37,019 nt of DNA, from positions 1-37,019 of the forward strand of contig QIKV01000081.1 in NCBI GenBank assembly GCA_003233115.1. Reading direction: 5' to 3'. The notes under the pieces were generated by a model. The model did not search any database and had not been told where the DNA came from. It saw only the letters and a program-made list of their open reading frames with translations. The stretch is from Oceanospirillales bacterium. GTDB taxonomy: Bacteria > Pseudomonadota > Gammaproteobacteria > Xanthomonadales > SZUA-36. This document shows, in pieces, positions 26,100 to 35,239 of the stretch. The stretch's first letter is position 1. Each line of letters opens with the position of its first letter. The translations under genes and the position numbers were made by a program.

Positions 26100-27464
26100 T
26101 TACTTCTTCACCGGCCGCTTCCAGCCGGGGATGGTCACCTGCTCCGACCTGCTGAGGGTCAGCTCGCCGGCCGGGGCATCCCTGGTCACCGTGCTGCCGG
26201 CGCCTATATCGGCACCTTTGCCAACCGTTACCGGCGCGACCAACTGCGTATCGGAACCAATAAAGACATCGTCTTCGATCACGGTACGGTGTTTATTGAC
26301 ACCATCATAGTTACAGGTAATGGTGCCTGCACCAATATTGACCCGTTCCCCGATGCTGCTGTCACCGAGGTAGCTCAAATGGCTGGCCTTGCTGTTCTTG
26401 CCCAGGCTGGTGTTTTTAACTTCGACAAAATTACCGACCTTGCTGCCGGCTTCAAGCACCGTACCCGGCCTCACACGGGCAAACGGCCCGATATCACAAG
26501 CCCCCAGACTGCGCATTCCTTCCAGCACGCTGTAAGCATGCACCCGTGTCCCGGCCGCCAACTGGCAATTCTTCAGCACACAGCCAGGACCGATCCGAAC
26601 ACCGTCACCAAGGCTGATATCGCCTTCCAGTATGACGTTTATATCGATGTATACGTCGCTACCCACCTTGACCTCGCCGCGGATATCAAACCGCCCCGGA
26701 TCAACCAGTTGTACGCCGGCCCGCATTAGTTCTGTTGACTTTTTCATACGGTAACGCCGCTCCAGTGCAGCCAGTTGGATTCGATCATTGGCACCGGCCA
26801 GGTCAGCGGCAACCGGTGCAGTGACGCCGGTTGTCTGAATACCTTTTGCATGGGCGATGGAAAACACATCGGTCAGATAATACTCGCTTTGTGAGTTTTC
26901 GCTGCCCAAATCTTCAAGGCAGGACATCAGTACCGGGCGCGCTGCCAGGATAATCCCGGAGTTGACCTCGGTAATGGTTTTTTGCACTTCACTTGCATCA
27001 CGTTCTTCAACGATGCCTGTGATAGCGCCACCTTCATCGCGCAGGATACGTCCGTAGCCGGTCGGGTCAGGAAGGTTCATGGTCAGCACTTTGAGTCCGA
27101 CTGTACGCGCATCAAGCAGCTTTTTCAGCACCCGTGCTTCGAGCAGCGGTATATCACCATACAGCACCAACACCTCGGCATCAGCCGGAACGCCTGGCAT
27201 GGCCTGCTGCACAGCATGGCCAGTACCCAGTTGCTCAGTCTGCTCAGCCCAGGTGATCGCGGGCCGCTGACAGGCCTCGCAGACCTCAGGGGCAGCGGGG
27301 TTGAAAACCACGTGAATACCGGCGGGATCAAGCCGTGAGGCGGTATCCAGCACATGCGCAAGCAACGGAGAACCGCCAACCGTTTGCAAAACTTTTGGCA
27401 GCCGGGATTTCATGCGGGTTCCGGCACCGGCGGCCAGTATAATGATATGAAGGGGTTTGCGCAT
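26100..27464 (-). CDS. glmU: Bifunctional UDP-N-acetylglucosamine pyrophosphorylase / glucosamine-1-phosphate N-acetyltransferase
   Basis: The 454-residue protein has the uridylyltransferase domain (IILAAGAGTRMKSRLPKVL at 8-26) and a C-terminal left-handed beta-helix acetyltransferase domain (VEVKNTSLGKNSKASHLSYLGD, NIGAGTITCNYDGVNKHRT). It makes UDP-GlcNAc in two steps after GlmS and GlmM. It is the first gene of the glmU-glmS transcript. The 120-bp region to the divergent peptidase gene holds its promoter. Confidence 0.97.
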   Translation of the reverse strand: MRKPLHIIILAAGAGTRMKSRLPKVLQTVGGSPLLAHVLDTASRLDPAGIHVVFNPAAPEVCEACQRPAITWAEQTEQLGTGHAVQQAMPGVPADAEVLVLYGDIPLLEARVLKKLLDARTVGLKVLTMNLPDPTGYGRILRDEGGAITGIVEERDASEVQKTITEVNSGIILAARPVLMSCLEDLGSENSQSEYYLTDVFSIAHAKGIQTTGVTAPVAADLAGANDRIQLAALERRYRMKKSTELMRAGVQLVDPGRFDIRGEVKVGSDVYIDINVILEGDISLGDGVRIGPGCVLKNCQLAAGTRVHAYSVLEGMRSLGACDIGPFARVRPGTVLEAGSKVGNFVEVKNTSLGKNSKASHLSYLGDSSIGERVNIGAGTITCNYDGVNKHRTVIEDDVFIGSDTQLVAPVTVGKGADIGAGSTVTRDAPAGELTLSRSEQVTIPGWKRPVKK

Positions 27465-27584
27465 AATCTTCTGTGGATGGTTTGGAAGTGATTATACCGT
27501 CAACATGCTGCAGGCTCTATGCAAAGAATCTGTTCATTTCGGGTCTTTTATGACAATACTTGTATTCCTGTTCCGAGGGGTTAA

Positions 27585-29573
27585 ATGCGTAAATTTCTAA
27601 TATGCCTGGGTTTCCTGCTATTGGCCACAAATGCTTCAGCCACTGAAGTACAACGCCGGACGGCCAATGACGGCCAGTTGATCATGGAAGATATCCCCCC
27701 CATTCCGGCATCCCTGGCCCAGTTGCTGAGCCGTTATCAACACGTGCGTTCCGCCAGGTTCAGCGGTTGGTCAGAAGACAGCGACAGTATTTACATCAAG
27801 ACCCGGTTTGGCCCGGTCAGCCAGTTGCACCGCGTAGATATTCCGGCTGGCGCAAGGTTCCAACTCACCTTTGCAGACGACCCGGTCGGCGAAGTAGCCG
27901 GTCAGCCAGGCGGTGGCCTGCTGGCCCTGACCCGTGACCGGGAAGGTGACCAGTTTGATCAACTGCTGTTGCTCAACCCAGACAATGGCCTGATCCGCAG
28001 CCTGACGCAAGGGCATGCACTGAACAACCGTATGGTCTGGGATCGACAGGGACGGCGCATTGCATACCGCTCTACGCGCAGAGACGGCCGTTCAAACGAT
28101 ATCTGGATCCAGGGCACCCGGCCTGCAGCTACAGCTAAACTGCTATACAAAGCCAATGACGGGTCATTGTGGAAGCCGGTTGATTTCAGCCAGGACGGCA
28201 AGTATTTGCTGATCCAGCAATTCCGCAGCGTTATCGATTCGCGCATCTGGCTAAAAAAGCTGCCCAACGGGGAGCCGCGTCTGCTCGTTGGCGATGCTGA
28301 ACACCCGGCGGCCAATATTGCCACAGGCTTTGACCGCCATGATGCCAATGTGCTGTTTGTCACCAATCAGCGTGACGGAGCAGCCGAATTGGCCATGGTA
28401 TCGCTGGCTGCCGAACCGGTGATTACTTATATACCAAGTGTCGCCGACTGGGACATCACCCAGTTTGTGCTGAGCCGGGACCGCAGGCGTGGTGCCTTTA
28501 TTACCAATGAAAACGCTACTAGCCGGCTTTATTTATTTGATCCGGCAAGGCTAAAATATAAACGGGTGGATAACATTCCCCTGGGGCTGATAAGTGGCCT
28601 GTCTTTCAGCCCGGATGGCAGAAAACTGGGGATGACCCTGAACTCGGCACGCAGCCCGAATGATGCATGGGTGCTTGATCTCGGCCGTAAACCCACCTCA
28701 GCAAAGAAACTGACGCGCTGGACCTTCAGCGAGGTTGGCGGTCTGGATACGCGTAAATTCACCCGGCCTGTGCCAATAAAATACGCTTCTCCGCTCGCAA
28801 ACCAGGACCCGGCAGACCAGGACCGCTTTTTACCTATCCCGGCCTTTGCCTACCTGCCCCCGGGTGACGGCCCGTTTCCCGTGATTATTTACCTTCACGG
28901 AGGGCCTGAGAATCAGTTCCAACCATCGTTTAACAGTGCTTTCCAGCTCTGGATAGACCAGTTGGGTGTGGCGGTCATTGCACCGAATATCCGTGGATCG
29001 CTTGGCTATGGTTCCAATTATATTGCACTGGATGATGGCTATAAACGGGAAGATGCCGTCAAGGATATCGGTGCGCTGCTCGACTGGATAGCGCTGCAAC
29101 CACTATTCGACAAAGACCGGGTAGCCGTATTTGGTGCCAGCTATGGTGGCTACATGGCGCTGGCGTCGGCCGTCCATTACGGTGATCGCCTGCGCGCGGC
29201 GGTGGATCGTTTTGGCATCAGCAACTTTGTGACGTTCCTGGAAAACACGCAAGGTTACCGGCAGGCATTGCGCCGCACTGAGTACGGCGATGAACGTGAC
29301 CCGGAAATGCGTGCGTTTCTTGAGCGCATAAGCCCGTTGACCAGCGTTGAAAAAATCAATATCCCGTTGCTGGTCGTGCAGGGCCGCAATGATCCGATTG
29401 TACCCTTGTCAGAATCTGAGCAACTGATCAAGGCCTTGCGCTCACGGGGCCAGACAGTCTGGTATTTGGAGGCCCTTAACGAGGGCCATGGCTATGAGCG
29501 CAAGGAAAACCGCGACCTTTATCAACAGGTCGCGTTCCTGTTCCTGCAGAAATACCTGCTGGGGGAAGATTAA
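27585..29573 (+). CDS. Exported prolyl-oligopeptidase-family (S9) serine peptidase
   Basis: The 662-residue precursor has a Sec signal (MRKFLICLGFLLLATNASA). An N-terminal beta-propeller of about 370 residues precedes an alpha/beta-hydrolase domain. The catalytic triad is Ser519 in FGASYGGYMAL, Asp603 in GRNDPIVP and His635 in EGHGYER. IYLHGGPENQF near residue 430 forms the oxyanion region. The type resembles the dipeptidyl/acylaminoacyl peptidases of the S9C group. It would act on short peptides in the periplasm. GAGGGG precedes the ATG at 27585. Confidence 0.9.
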   Translation: MRKFLICLGFLLLATNASATEVQRRTANDGQLIMEDIPPIPASLAQLLSRYQHVRSARFSGWSEDSDSIYIKTRFGPVSQLHRVDIPAGARFQLTFADDPVGEVAGQPGGGLLALTRDREGDQFDQLLLLNPDNGLIRSLTQGHALNNRMVWDRQGRRIAYRSTRRDGRSNDIWIQGTRPAATAKLLYKANDGSLWKPVDFSQDGKYLLIQQFRSVIDSRIWLKKLPNGEPRLLVGDAEHPAANIATGFDRHDANVLFVTNQRDGAAELAMVSLAAEPVITYIPSVADWDITQFVLSRDRRRGAFITNENATSRLYLFDPARLKYKRVDNIPLGLISGLSFSPDGRKLGMTLNSARSPNDAWVLDLGRKPTSAKKLTRWTFSEVGGLDTRKFTRPVPIKYASPLANQDPADQDRFLPIPAFAYLPPGDGPFPVIIYLHGGPENQFQPSFNSAFQLWIDQLGVAVIAPNIRGSLGYGSNYIALDDGYKREDAVKDIGALLDWIALQPLFDKDRVAVFGASYGGYMALASAVHYGDRLRAAVDRFGISNFVTFLENTQGYRQALRRTEYGDERDPEMRAFLERISPLTSVEKINIPLLVVQGRNDPIVPLSESEQLIKALRSRGQTVWYLEALNEGHGYERKENRDLYQQVAFLFLQKYLLGED

Positions 29574-29589
29574 AGCATGCTCAAACAAT

Positions 29590-29629
29590 GGTGGACAACA
29601 AGTTGCCCACCCTGCATCCGGGAACCCGG
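29590..29629 (+). terminator. Tandem small hairpins after the S9 peptidase gene
   Basis: The arms GGTGG/CCACC (29590-29611) form a hairpin, and CCGGG/CCCGG (29618-29629) a second that runs into TTAATCTTTG. Both lie between the convergent peptidase stop and the stop of the hypothetical gene. They look like a weak intrinsic terminator. Confidence 0.35.
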
Positions 29630-30037
29630 TTAATCTTTGTCTTGCTTTGCCTTACTGGCCTTGTTGGCCTTGTAGGCCCGCACGGCTTCATTGAACATAC
29701 CCGCAACACGTTCTTCCATGTCCACCGAGTAGTTGTATGCATTTGTAATGGCCTGGCGGTTGCCATCTGAAAGCTCGTCACTCAGGATGTCGTGATTAAC
29801 ACATTCGCGATACTTTTCCATCTCTGTCTGAAATGCCTTGACGCCTTTTTGGGCCAATATCAGGTCGTCGTAGACCGGATTCGCCGGAATGGGGGGTGGC
29901 GCAGAGGGTAAATTACATTGTTGCGCAGGTATCGGCAAAACCACGATACTGCCATCTTTCATGACTTCCTGGGCCATGGCCGGCGTCAAAGCCAGCCATG
30001 CTGAAAATGCCAAACCCGCAAAAATAATTCTCTTCAT
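29630..30037 (-). CDS. Small exported hypothetical protein
   Basis: The 135-residue precursor has a clear Sec signal (MKRIIFAGLAFSAWLALTPAMA). The mature part has a short proline-rich region (PSAPPPIPANP) and then a helical stretch with FQTEMEKYRECVNHDILSD and a lysine-rich C-terminus (KANKASKAKQDKD). I recognise no named family, though similar small periplasmic proteins with an E-x-YREC helix occur in other proteobacteria. It is convergent with the peptidase and about 110 bp upstream of the methyltransferase-like gene's 3' end. The function is unknown. Confidence 0.7.
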   Translation of the reverse strand: MKRIIFAGLAFSAWLALTPAMAQEVMKDGSIVVLPIPAQQCNLPSAPPPIPANPVYDDLILAQKGVKAFQTEMEKYRECVNHDILSDELSDGNRQAITNAYNYSVDMEERVAGMFNEAVRAYKANKASKAKQDKD

Positions 30038-30148
30038 TTTGGTACCTGCTAAGTTAAATCCTTGTGACTGCGTATGATATAGCGCATGGCCATAGGTTTT
30101 CCATCATCTTGTGCAGTTTGTACATATCCTGTGTACCTGGTGCGGATA

Positions 30149-30601
30149 TCACAACCAGCGCCTGACCTTCAATTTATAATCCCGGTACGGTTGACCAAAC
30201 GTGGCTTCCAGAAAACGTTCTTCTCCCAGCACGAAGTTATTACGGATAATCAGCATAAAAAAAGGTATGGGTAGCAGGGCACCAACACTTCCCATCAAAA
30301 AAGCCACACCCAGCAACAACAGGAACATTCCCATGTACATGGGGTTCCGGGTAAAGCGGTAAAAACCACCGGTCACCAATGCTGTCGCTTCATCAAACGG
30401 CCTGATCCCGGTATCCGCCTCGCTGAACATACGCGCCGCAACGGCGGCAATGGCGATACCACAGAGTACTGCGATGATGCCGCCGTAGGCCATGGGTGGG
30501 GAGACATAGTCATACACAGGAATAAAGTAGTCCGTAAGCCATATCAGCAACAGCGTCAGCAGCAGGTATACCGGCGGAATAATTTTACGTTTTTGTTCCA
30601 T
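30149..30601 (-). CDS. Isoprenylcysteine carboxyl methyltransferase (ICMT/PEMT-like) family membrane protein
   Basis: The 150-residue protein has about four helices and the family pattern FYRFTRNPMYMGM, followed by EERFLEATFGQPYRDYKLKVRRW at the C-terminus, the SAM-binding region of ICMT/PEMT-like enzymes. Bacterial members methylate phospholipids, small thiols or unknown substrates. The ATG at 30601 is clear. It lies 53 bp downstream of the SirB2-like gene on the same strand, possibly in one transcript. Confidence 0.82.
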   Translation of the reverse strand: MEQKRKIIPPVYLLLTLLLIWLTDYFIPVYDYVSPPMAYGGIIAVLCGIAIAAVAARMFSEADTGIRPFDEATALVTGGFYRFTRNPMYMGMFLLLLGVAFLMGSVGALLPIPFFMLIIRNNFVLGEERFLEATFGQPYRDYKLKVRRWL

Positions 30602-30654
30602 TACTTTTCTTCCTGGTCAGTTTGGTCTCTAATCAAACCAGTATAGTTCCCTGC

Positions 30655-31038
30655 CTATAAGTAGGCGAACCACCCGAGCACAGACTTGCTCACGGCCACT
30701 GAAACGATATATAGAAATGTCAGCATACCGAATAGCCACGCTGCCAGACGCTCATTCCTGCTGCGTCCATAGCGCAGCGCAACCATGCCAGCGCCTATGT
30801 AGACCAGCAAGGCAATAATCTTTGCCATCAACCATGGGTGTTGCAGCGGTGACAAGTGCAATTGCACAGCCAGTATGATGGCGCTGACCAGCAGAAAAGT
30901 ATCAACGACATGTGGTGTGGTTTTTACCCAGCGTTGCTGCAGTTTGACCGAGCCCTGCAACATCCAGATGCCACGAATAAAAAAGCCTGCAAATGACAGC
31001 ACCACGCTACTCAGGTGGATAAGCTTTATGACCCCCAC
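30655..31038 (-). CDS. SirB2-like small membrane protein
   Basis: From a GTG at 31038 the protein has 127 residues and about four helices. IKLIHLSSVVLSFAGFFIRG, TPHVVDTFLLVSAIILA, and the C-terminal RYGRSRNERLAAWLFG match the SirB family of inner-membrane proteins of unknown function. The frame is open further upstream (to 31155), but that part overlaps the neighbouring gene and is unlike the family. The GTG directly follows the upstream stop codon, suggesting coupled translation. No good ribosome site precedes it, so the exact start is uncertain. Confidence 0.7.
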   Translation of the reverse strand: MGVIKLIHLSSVVLSFAGFFIRGIWMLQGSVKLQQRWVKTTPHVVDTFLLVSAIILAVQLHLSPLQHPWLMAKIIALLVYIGAGMVALRYGRSRNERLAAWLFGMLTFLYIVSVAVSKSVLGWFAYL

Positions 31039-31039
31039 G

Positions 31040-31765
31040 CTATGACTGAACTTCAAACCACGTGGCGTAACCCACCGCACGGCAAAAACCCGACCCTCCA
31101 AACAGGGCCGTACCGGTGTAGTGCTTGCGACCGTTATTGCCGATCTCCCACCCAATCACGACGCATTCCTCACCTGGCGTAACAGGCCCATGGATGGCGA
31201 CTGCCAGTTCACCCAGCAGGATGGCGCCCGTTACCGGTTCGGGAAATGCGTAAGCACCGGGGCAATCAAGGACGGCCCAAAGAAACTCTGATGCCACGTT
31301 ACCGGATGAATCTGCCAGTGAGCTATCCGGAATCCACGGTGCCGCCACCATGCCATCAAGCCCGCCATCACTTCCGCCGTCATGTTGCGTCGGTCCGGCA
31401 AAAACCCTCAGCCCGTCACCGTGCTCACGCTCCGGACCACACACGAAGCACCCCGGATAAAAATGCGAATCGAAACCCCGGTAACGCCTGGAAGCCGCTT
31501 CTGCAGCCGTGAAGTCCGGTTGCTCTGGAACCTCTATGTCGACCGTAGCCGACCAACCGGTGGCCACCCGTTCATTACCATGAAACAATGCCACCTCCCC
31601 ATCAGTCCTGCGCACATGCATCGGCACATCAAGCGGTGGTGGAATACGCAGCCGCACTTTCGCTGGGCCTTTGAAAAACCGGCCCAACATCCCGCAGGAG
31701 TAGCCACCATTCCCGGAACCTGGCGGGCCATGGAAACGGTTTCTGATGATTACAGGCTTCGTCAT
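31040..31765 (-). CDS. Thioesterase-like (possible hotdog-fold) protein
   Basis: From the ATG at 31765, with GAGGA upstream, the protein has 241 residues. Features are FHGPPGSGNGGYSCGMLG near the N-terminus, a CFVCGPER motif in the middle and LDCPGAYAFPE / ILLGELAVAIHGPV in the second half. The GNGGY-type start and GxxxxAVLDCPG region recall thioesterase-superfamily proteins with tandem hotdog folds, but no catalytic residue is certain. An earlier ATG at 31804 would add 13 residues. It is just upstream of the SirB2-like gene on the same strand. Confidence 0.6.
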   Translation of the reverse strand: MTKPVIIRNRFHGPPGSGNGGYSCGMLGRFFKGPAKVRLRIPPPLDVPMHVRRTDGEVALFHGNERVATGWSATVDIEVPEQPDFTAAEAASRRYRGFDSHFYPGCFVCGPEREHGDGLRVFAGPTQHDGGSDGGLDGMVAAPWIPDSSLADSSGNVASEFLWAVLDCPGAYAFPEPVTGAILLGELAVAIHGPVTPGEECVVIGWEIGNNGRKHYTGTALFGGSGFCRAVGYATWFEVQS

Positions 31766-31984
31766 TCTCGTATCCTCATATCTTGCATAGTATAAAGCGT
31801 ACAAGCGATGCTTCCTGCTGGCAATTCCCGGCTTTGTAACTCATTTACCCTGCTGACAGCAACGCTGTCCTGGTAGTTCCACCATAGCTTCAATAATTCT
31901 ATTCTCATAAGGCTGGCAGGTTCAGGGCAAGACCCGCACGACTATCGGTGTGCTTTAGAAAGAAAATCGGTGGTTTGTATACGT

Positions 31985-33024
31985 ATGTCTCATCAACTGG
32001 GTTATGGCTTCTTAATAGAACACTACAAGTTAAAAGCTCTGCCACTGAGCACCTATGCGCTAATTGATAGCGCTATACATGGTAGGCAAAAGCGAATCAG
32101 AGCCGGACAATGCCAGGAGCTATTTGAACCCGCCTACCAGCCAAAAGATACCCTCGTTGGGCACCTGCAATTCGCACTTCGGTACCAGGGGCTTAATCTC
32201 CATAACGATTCGCAGATTTGCTAAAACAGGCAGACACCCGGGAAGCCCTCTCCGAAGCCAGGCTGGTGGAGCTACAAAACGCGGTGCTTGACCCCCGTTT
32301 TCATGAATATACCTGGCGCAGTCAGCAAAACTGGATAGGTAAAGATCTCGGATATCGCAAGAAAGTAGACTTTGTACCACCAAGACCCGAACACCTGGCG
32401 AATCTTATGACGGGTTTGTTGGCAATAGCACAAGACTTCGCCAGTGATTTGGAACCCGTAGTTGCGGCAACAGCGATGGCTTTTGGTTTTGTCTACATTC
32501 ATCCATTCATGGATGGCAATGGCCGTATTCATCGATATCTGATTCATGATGCGTTGGCGAAAGCAGGATTTGCACCCAGGGGCATTGTATTACCCGTTTC
32601 AGCGGTTATCCTGGCTAATCTGGATGACTATGTAGAGACGCTGGAGCATTATTCACACGCGATTAATCAATTAACTGATTATCATCCGGATACACCGGAT
32701 ATCCCGGCTCAAGGTAATGATGCCGTTTATTTCCGCTTCCCGGATTTTACGCGACAAACAGAATGTCTTTATCGTGCTCTGGAACGTACTGTGGAGGAAG
32801 ACCTGCAGAAGGAAATCAACTATCTGCTGCGTTTCGATACCGCTTATAAACAGCTCAATGAAGAATTTGATTGGCCCGCACATCGTCTGGAGTTGTTTAT
32901 TCGCGTCGTGGAACAAAATGGAGGCACTCTTTCCAACAAAAAACGCCAAAACTATTTCGACTGGATGAAGAAAGACGAAATTGAGCGCGCAGAACTGGCT
33001 GTTCAGAACGCTTTTGCAGATTAG
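31985..33024 (+). pseudogene. Fic-family protein gene, frameshifted and probably internally deleted
   Basis: Two frames together spell a Fic protein. The N-terminal part (31985-32224) reads MSHQLGYGFLIEHYKLKAL ... PAYQPKDTLVGHLQFALRYQ, typical of the N-terminal domain of a long Fic subfamily. The downstream frame (open from about 32206 to 33024) has the FARPPRPEHL-type segment and the full catalytic motif HPFMDGNGRIHR at 32500-32535. The frames differ by one base; both are open only between 32206 and 32221. Compared with relatives as I remember them, a central segment, including the inhibitory S/T-xxx-E-G/N helix, is absent. The catalytic half alone could be translated from a TTG at 32218 (269 residues). 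So it is either a decayed gene or a truncated, uninhibited Fic AMP-transferase. Confidence 0.72.
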
Positions 33025-33058
33025 GTAATCACCTGGTGAATTCCATTATCGTCCGCAG

Positions 33059-33113
33059 CGGGTTGCCGTTGGTTAGCAGACAGGGAGTATATGCCACCGG
33101 CTCCGGCAACCCG
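33059..33113. repeat. Perfect 10-bp inverted repeat with 35-nt loop
   Basis: CGGGTTGCCG (33059-33068) and CGGCAACCCG (33104-33113) are perfect complements. They lie between the broken Fic gene and the next gene. It may be a terminator-like structure or an operator; no T-run follows. Confidence 0.45.
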
Positions 33114-33155
33114 GCCGAGTTTGCTACAATGGGCTGAAGTCAACAGGGTGAAAGT

Positions 33156-33581
33156 ATGCGGTCATATCAAATTGGACTTACCAGCATAGTTGTACTGCTA
33201 GCGATTGGGCTAGTGGTCAATGCAGCATACGCCGACCGCTCAAAACTGCTGAATGATGGCGCTTATCCTGCCCTGTATCAAAAGTATGGTTTACCGGAAT
33301 ATCCCGCAGCTACAATTACTTCTGACGGACGATCGGCTGATAATCTATCTGACGGCATCAGCCTCATGCTAACGACATCAGATGGCGTTCAAACAGTAGG
33401 GGCATTTTATGAATCTGCCTTCAGTTCGCTCCCGGGCTGGGCTTTTGCACCACCAAATTTTTCTAATGACACGCTCTACGGAGCGACGGCCGTCAACGAC
33501 GATGAAGGGCTCAGATACCAGCTGACTGTAACCAAGCTACCGGACTACACTCAGATCAGTATTTCGTTTCTGAAACCCTGA
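33156..33581 (+). CDS. Small exported hypothetical protein
   Basis: The 141-residue precursor has a Sec signal ending near AAYA. The mature part has a pattern GLPEYPAATI ... SLMLTTSDGVQTVGAFYESAFSSLPGW, which resembles periplasmic or lipoprotein domains of unknown function with a YPxA ... TxDxxxxVxxFYxxxxxxxGW pattern. No catalytic residue is evident. The ATG is preceded by AGGGTGAAAGT. A good intrinsic terminator follows at 33661. Confidence 0.7.
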   Translation: MRSYQIGLTSIVVLLAIGLVVNAAYADRSKLLNDGAYPALYQKYGLPEYPAATITSDGRSADNLSDGISLMLTTSDGVQTVGAFYESAFSSLPGWAFAPPNFSNDTLYGATAVNDDEGLRYQLTVTKLPDYTQISISFLKP

Positions 33582-33660
33582 AGAGGCCGGCGGACGCGAT
33601 ACCTGTTCGGAAAAGCAAACGGCCAGCACAGGCCTTTGAAGGAGTCACCATGCAAAACAA

Positions 33661-33700
33661 CCGGCACCGCAACAGAATAACGAAGCGGGGCCGGCTTTTT
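33661..33700 (+). terminator. Rho-independent terminator
   Basis: CCGGCACCGC (33661-33670) pairs with GCGGGGCCGG (33685-33694) over 10 bp with one mismatch, closing a 14-nt loop, and CTTTTT follows. It should end the transcript of the small exported protein gene. Confidence 0.7.
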
Positions 33701-33857
33701 GTGGAAAGACCAGCCCGCCGATAATCAAGGCAGCCTTCGAGTTCAAACTGCCCCAATCGCTTGCCTTGATGTGTGGTATGCCAAATTCGGTGCGGGAGGC
33801 CATGAAAGTCGCATACGAGCAGCCTGTGTGTCTATTTTTTATTTAGTGGCCGTAATG

Positions 33858-34736
33858 CTACCTGTCTACCTTGGGTTTGGCAAAAAAGTACCCACCTAAA
33901 ACAACAACCAAAATACCACCAAGTACCATGGTGGCCGAAACCAGAAGGCGGAGAGTGACTGCCTCAGATACAAATAAAGAACCTCCCAAAATAGCGATCG
34001 CCGGAACCGACAATTGAAACACTGCCGCCAGTGTCGAAGTAAGCCCTCCAAGCGCTGCATACCAAATTACATAGCCAACGCCTGAAGTGATGCCCCCGGC
34101 CAAAAGCGCTAACAATATGCCCTCTGAGGTATAGTGTGCGTCACTGATTGTAAAGACTAGCAGAACTATAACCAAAGGAATGGTTCTTAAAAAGTTATAG
34201 GTAGTATCCGCAAGTGGGCTCTTTGATTTATGCCCTTTCAAGGTATACATCGCCCATGCAATACCAGAAGCGCACATCAGCAGGAACCCGCTAATTGATG
34301 GTGTGGAAACTCCGGGCAAAACGAGATAAACAAAACCTGTGAATGCGATAAGCAGTCCGGTCCATTCAATGAAGTGCAATCGAGTACCCGAAATCAGAGA
34401 CAATACTACCATTGCCATTTGAACAGAGCCCGCAAGAATAAGTGCACCTGTGCCCGTGTCCAGGGAAATGTAGGCATAGGAGAATGCAAGAGCATAGATA
34501 AAAAGCAGGGCGCTGGCCGCCCAGCTACCTCTTGTGGTTGGCGCTTCACTTTTTCGCGTAGCTGTCAAAATTACCAATAGAACAATGGCACCTGACAGCA
34601 ACCGTATTGCTGTAAAGCTCGAAGCATCGATGGCGTTGCTTCCCAGCGCCATTCGACTTAGTACTGAATTCGCCGCGAATGCAATAAGCGCCAGCGCGGT
34701 GAATATGCTGGTTTTTAGTAGCGAATTATTTGTCAA
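33858..34736 (-). CDS. EamA/DMT-family transporter
   Basis: From the TTG at 34736 the protein has 292 residues and about ten helices in two EamA halves. The first half begins FTALALIAFAANSVLSRMAL and the second GFLLMCASGIAWAMYTLKG, a typical EamA repeat pair. These carriers export amino acids, metabolites or drugs; the substrate cannot be told. I chose this TTG because AGGGAA lies upstream and the family starts here; a start at 34826 would add 30 polar residues. It converges on the 33156 gene. The codon pattern does not stand out. Confidence 0.78.
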   Translation of the reverse strand: MTNNSLLKTSIFTALALIAFAANSVLSRMALGSNAIDASSFTAIRLLSGAIVLLVILTATRKSEAPTTRGSWAASALLFIYALAFSYAYISLDTGTGALILAGSVQMAMVVLSLISGTRLHFIEWTGLLIAFTGFVYLVLPGVSTPSISGFLLMCASGIAWAMYTLKGHKSKSPLADTTYNFLRTIPLVIVLLVFTISDAHYTSEGILLALLAGGITSGVGYVIWYAALGGLTSTLAAVFQLSVPAIAILGGSLFVSEAVTLRLLVSATMVLGGILVVVLGGYFFAKPKVDR

Positions 34737-35239
34737 CTGCCGTTCCCTGGATAATGATGCTTCTGCCTTGAATAGTGATAAACAGATATTATTCTTCAAT
34801 AGCCGCCCGGCGCAACTCCTGTGCATCTCTGTCCGCTTCGCACAAAGGTGAGAACTCCGTAGGCGTCGAAGCCATCCCAGCTAATTGTCTGTATATGGCT
34901 GATAAAAGCAGTGTGGCTGGCAGTCGCAGTCTGTACCAGAGAGCTGAGGCCATGGGAAGTCCTTTCATAACAGGTAGTCTCGCGCAATTTACCATGTACA
35001 GATATGGGTATACGCGACAACTTAATTTGAATTTGGGACACCTCGCTGCGACGAACCTGGACGCCACATAGGCCGCCTTCTCGTACTCCACATGCACATC
35101 CGAGGTTAGGAAGGATAAAAGCCCCTTTCCATGAAACTGACAAGTACCGAAGCAGTTTTTTTGTGTCAACTTTTCATGCTTTCCAGTTAGATTGCCATGA
35201 AATCTCACGAAAATGGAGTTACTGCGCTGGATTCAAGCC
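34737..35239. other. Gene-poor stretch between EamA and patatin genes
   Basis: About 500 bp with no convincing gene. A minus-strand open frame of 139 codons (34789-35208) and another of 115 codons in a second frame overlap each other. Neither has a recognisable domain or a good ribosome site, and both look like chance frames. The stretch probably contains the EamA promoter at its left part and may include gene remains. Confidence 0.35.

Noticed and set aside
24254-27464. glmS ribozyme upstream of or within glmU-glmS
   Set aside because: Only 13 bp separate the genes, and the ribozyme is typical of Gram-positive bacteria.
33699-33899. 66-codon plus-strand open frame after the terminator
   Set aside because: Begins at the terminator's T-run, runs into the EamA gene, and has no recognisable content.
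34789-35208. 139-codon minus-strand open frame upstream of the EamA gene
   Set aside because: No domain, no convincing ribosome site, and it overlaps another open frame of similar quality; kept only as part of the gene-poor stretch.
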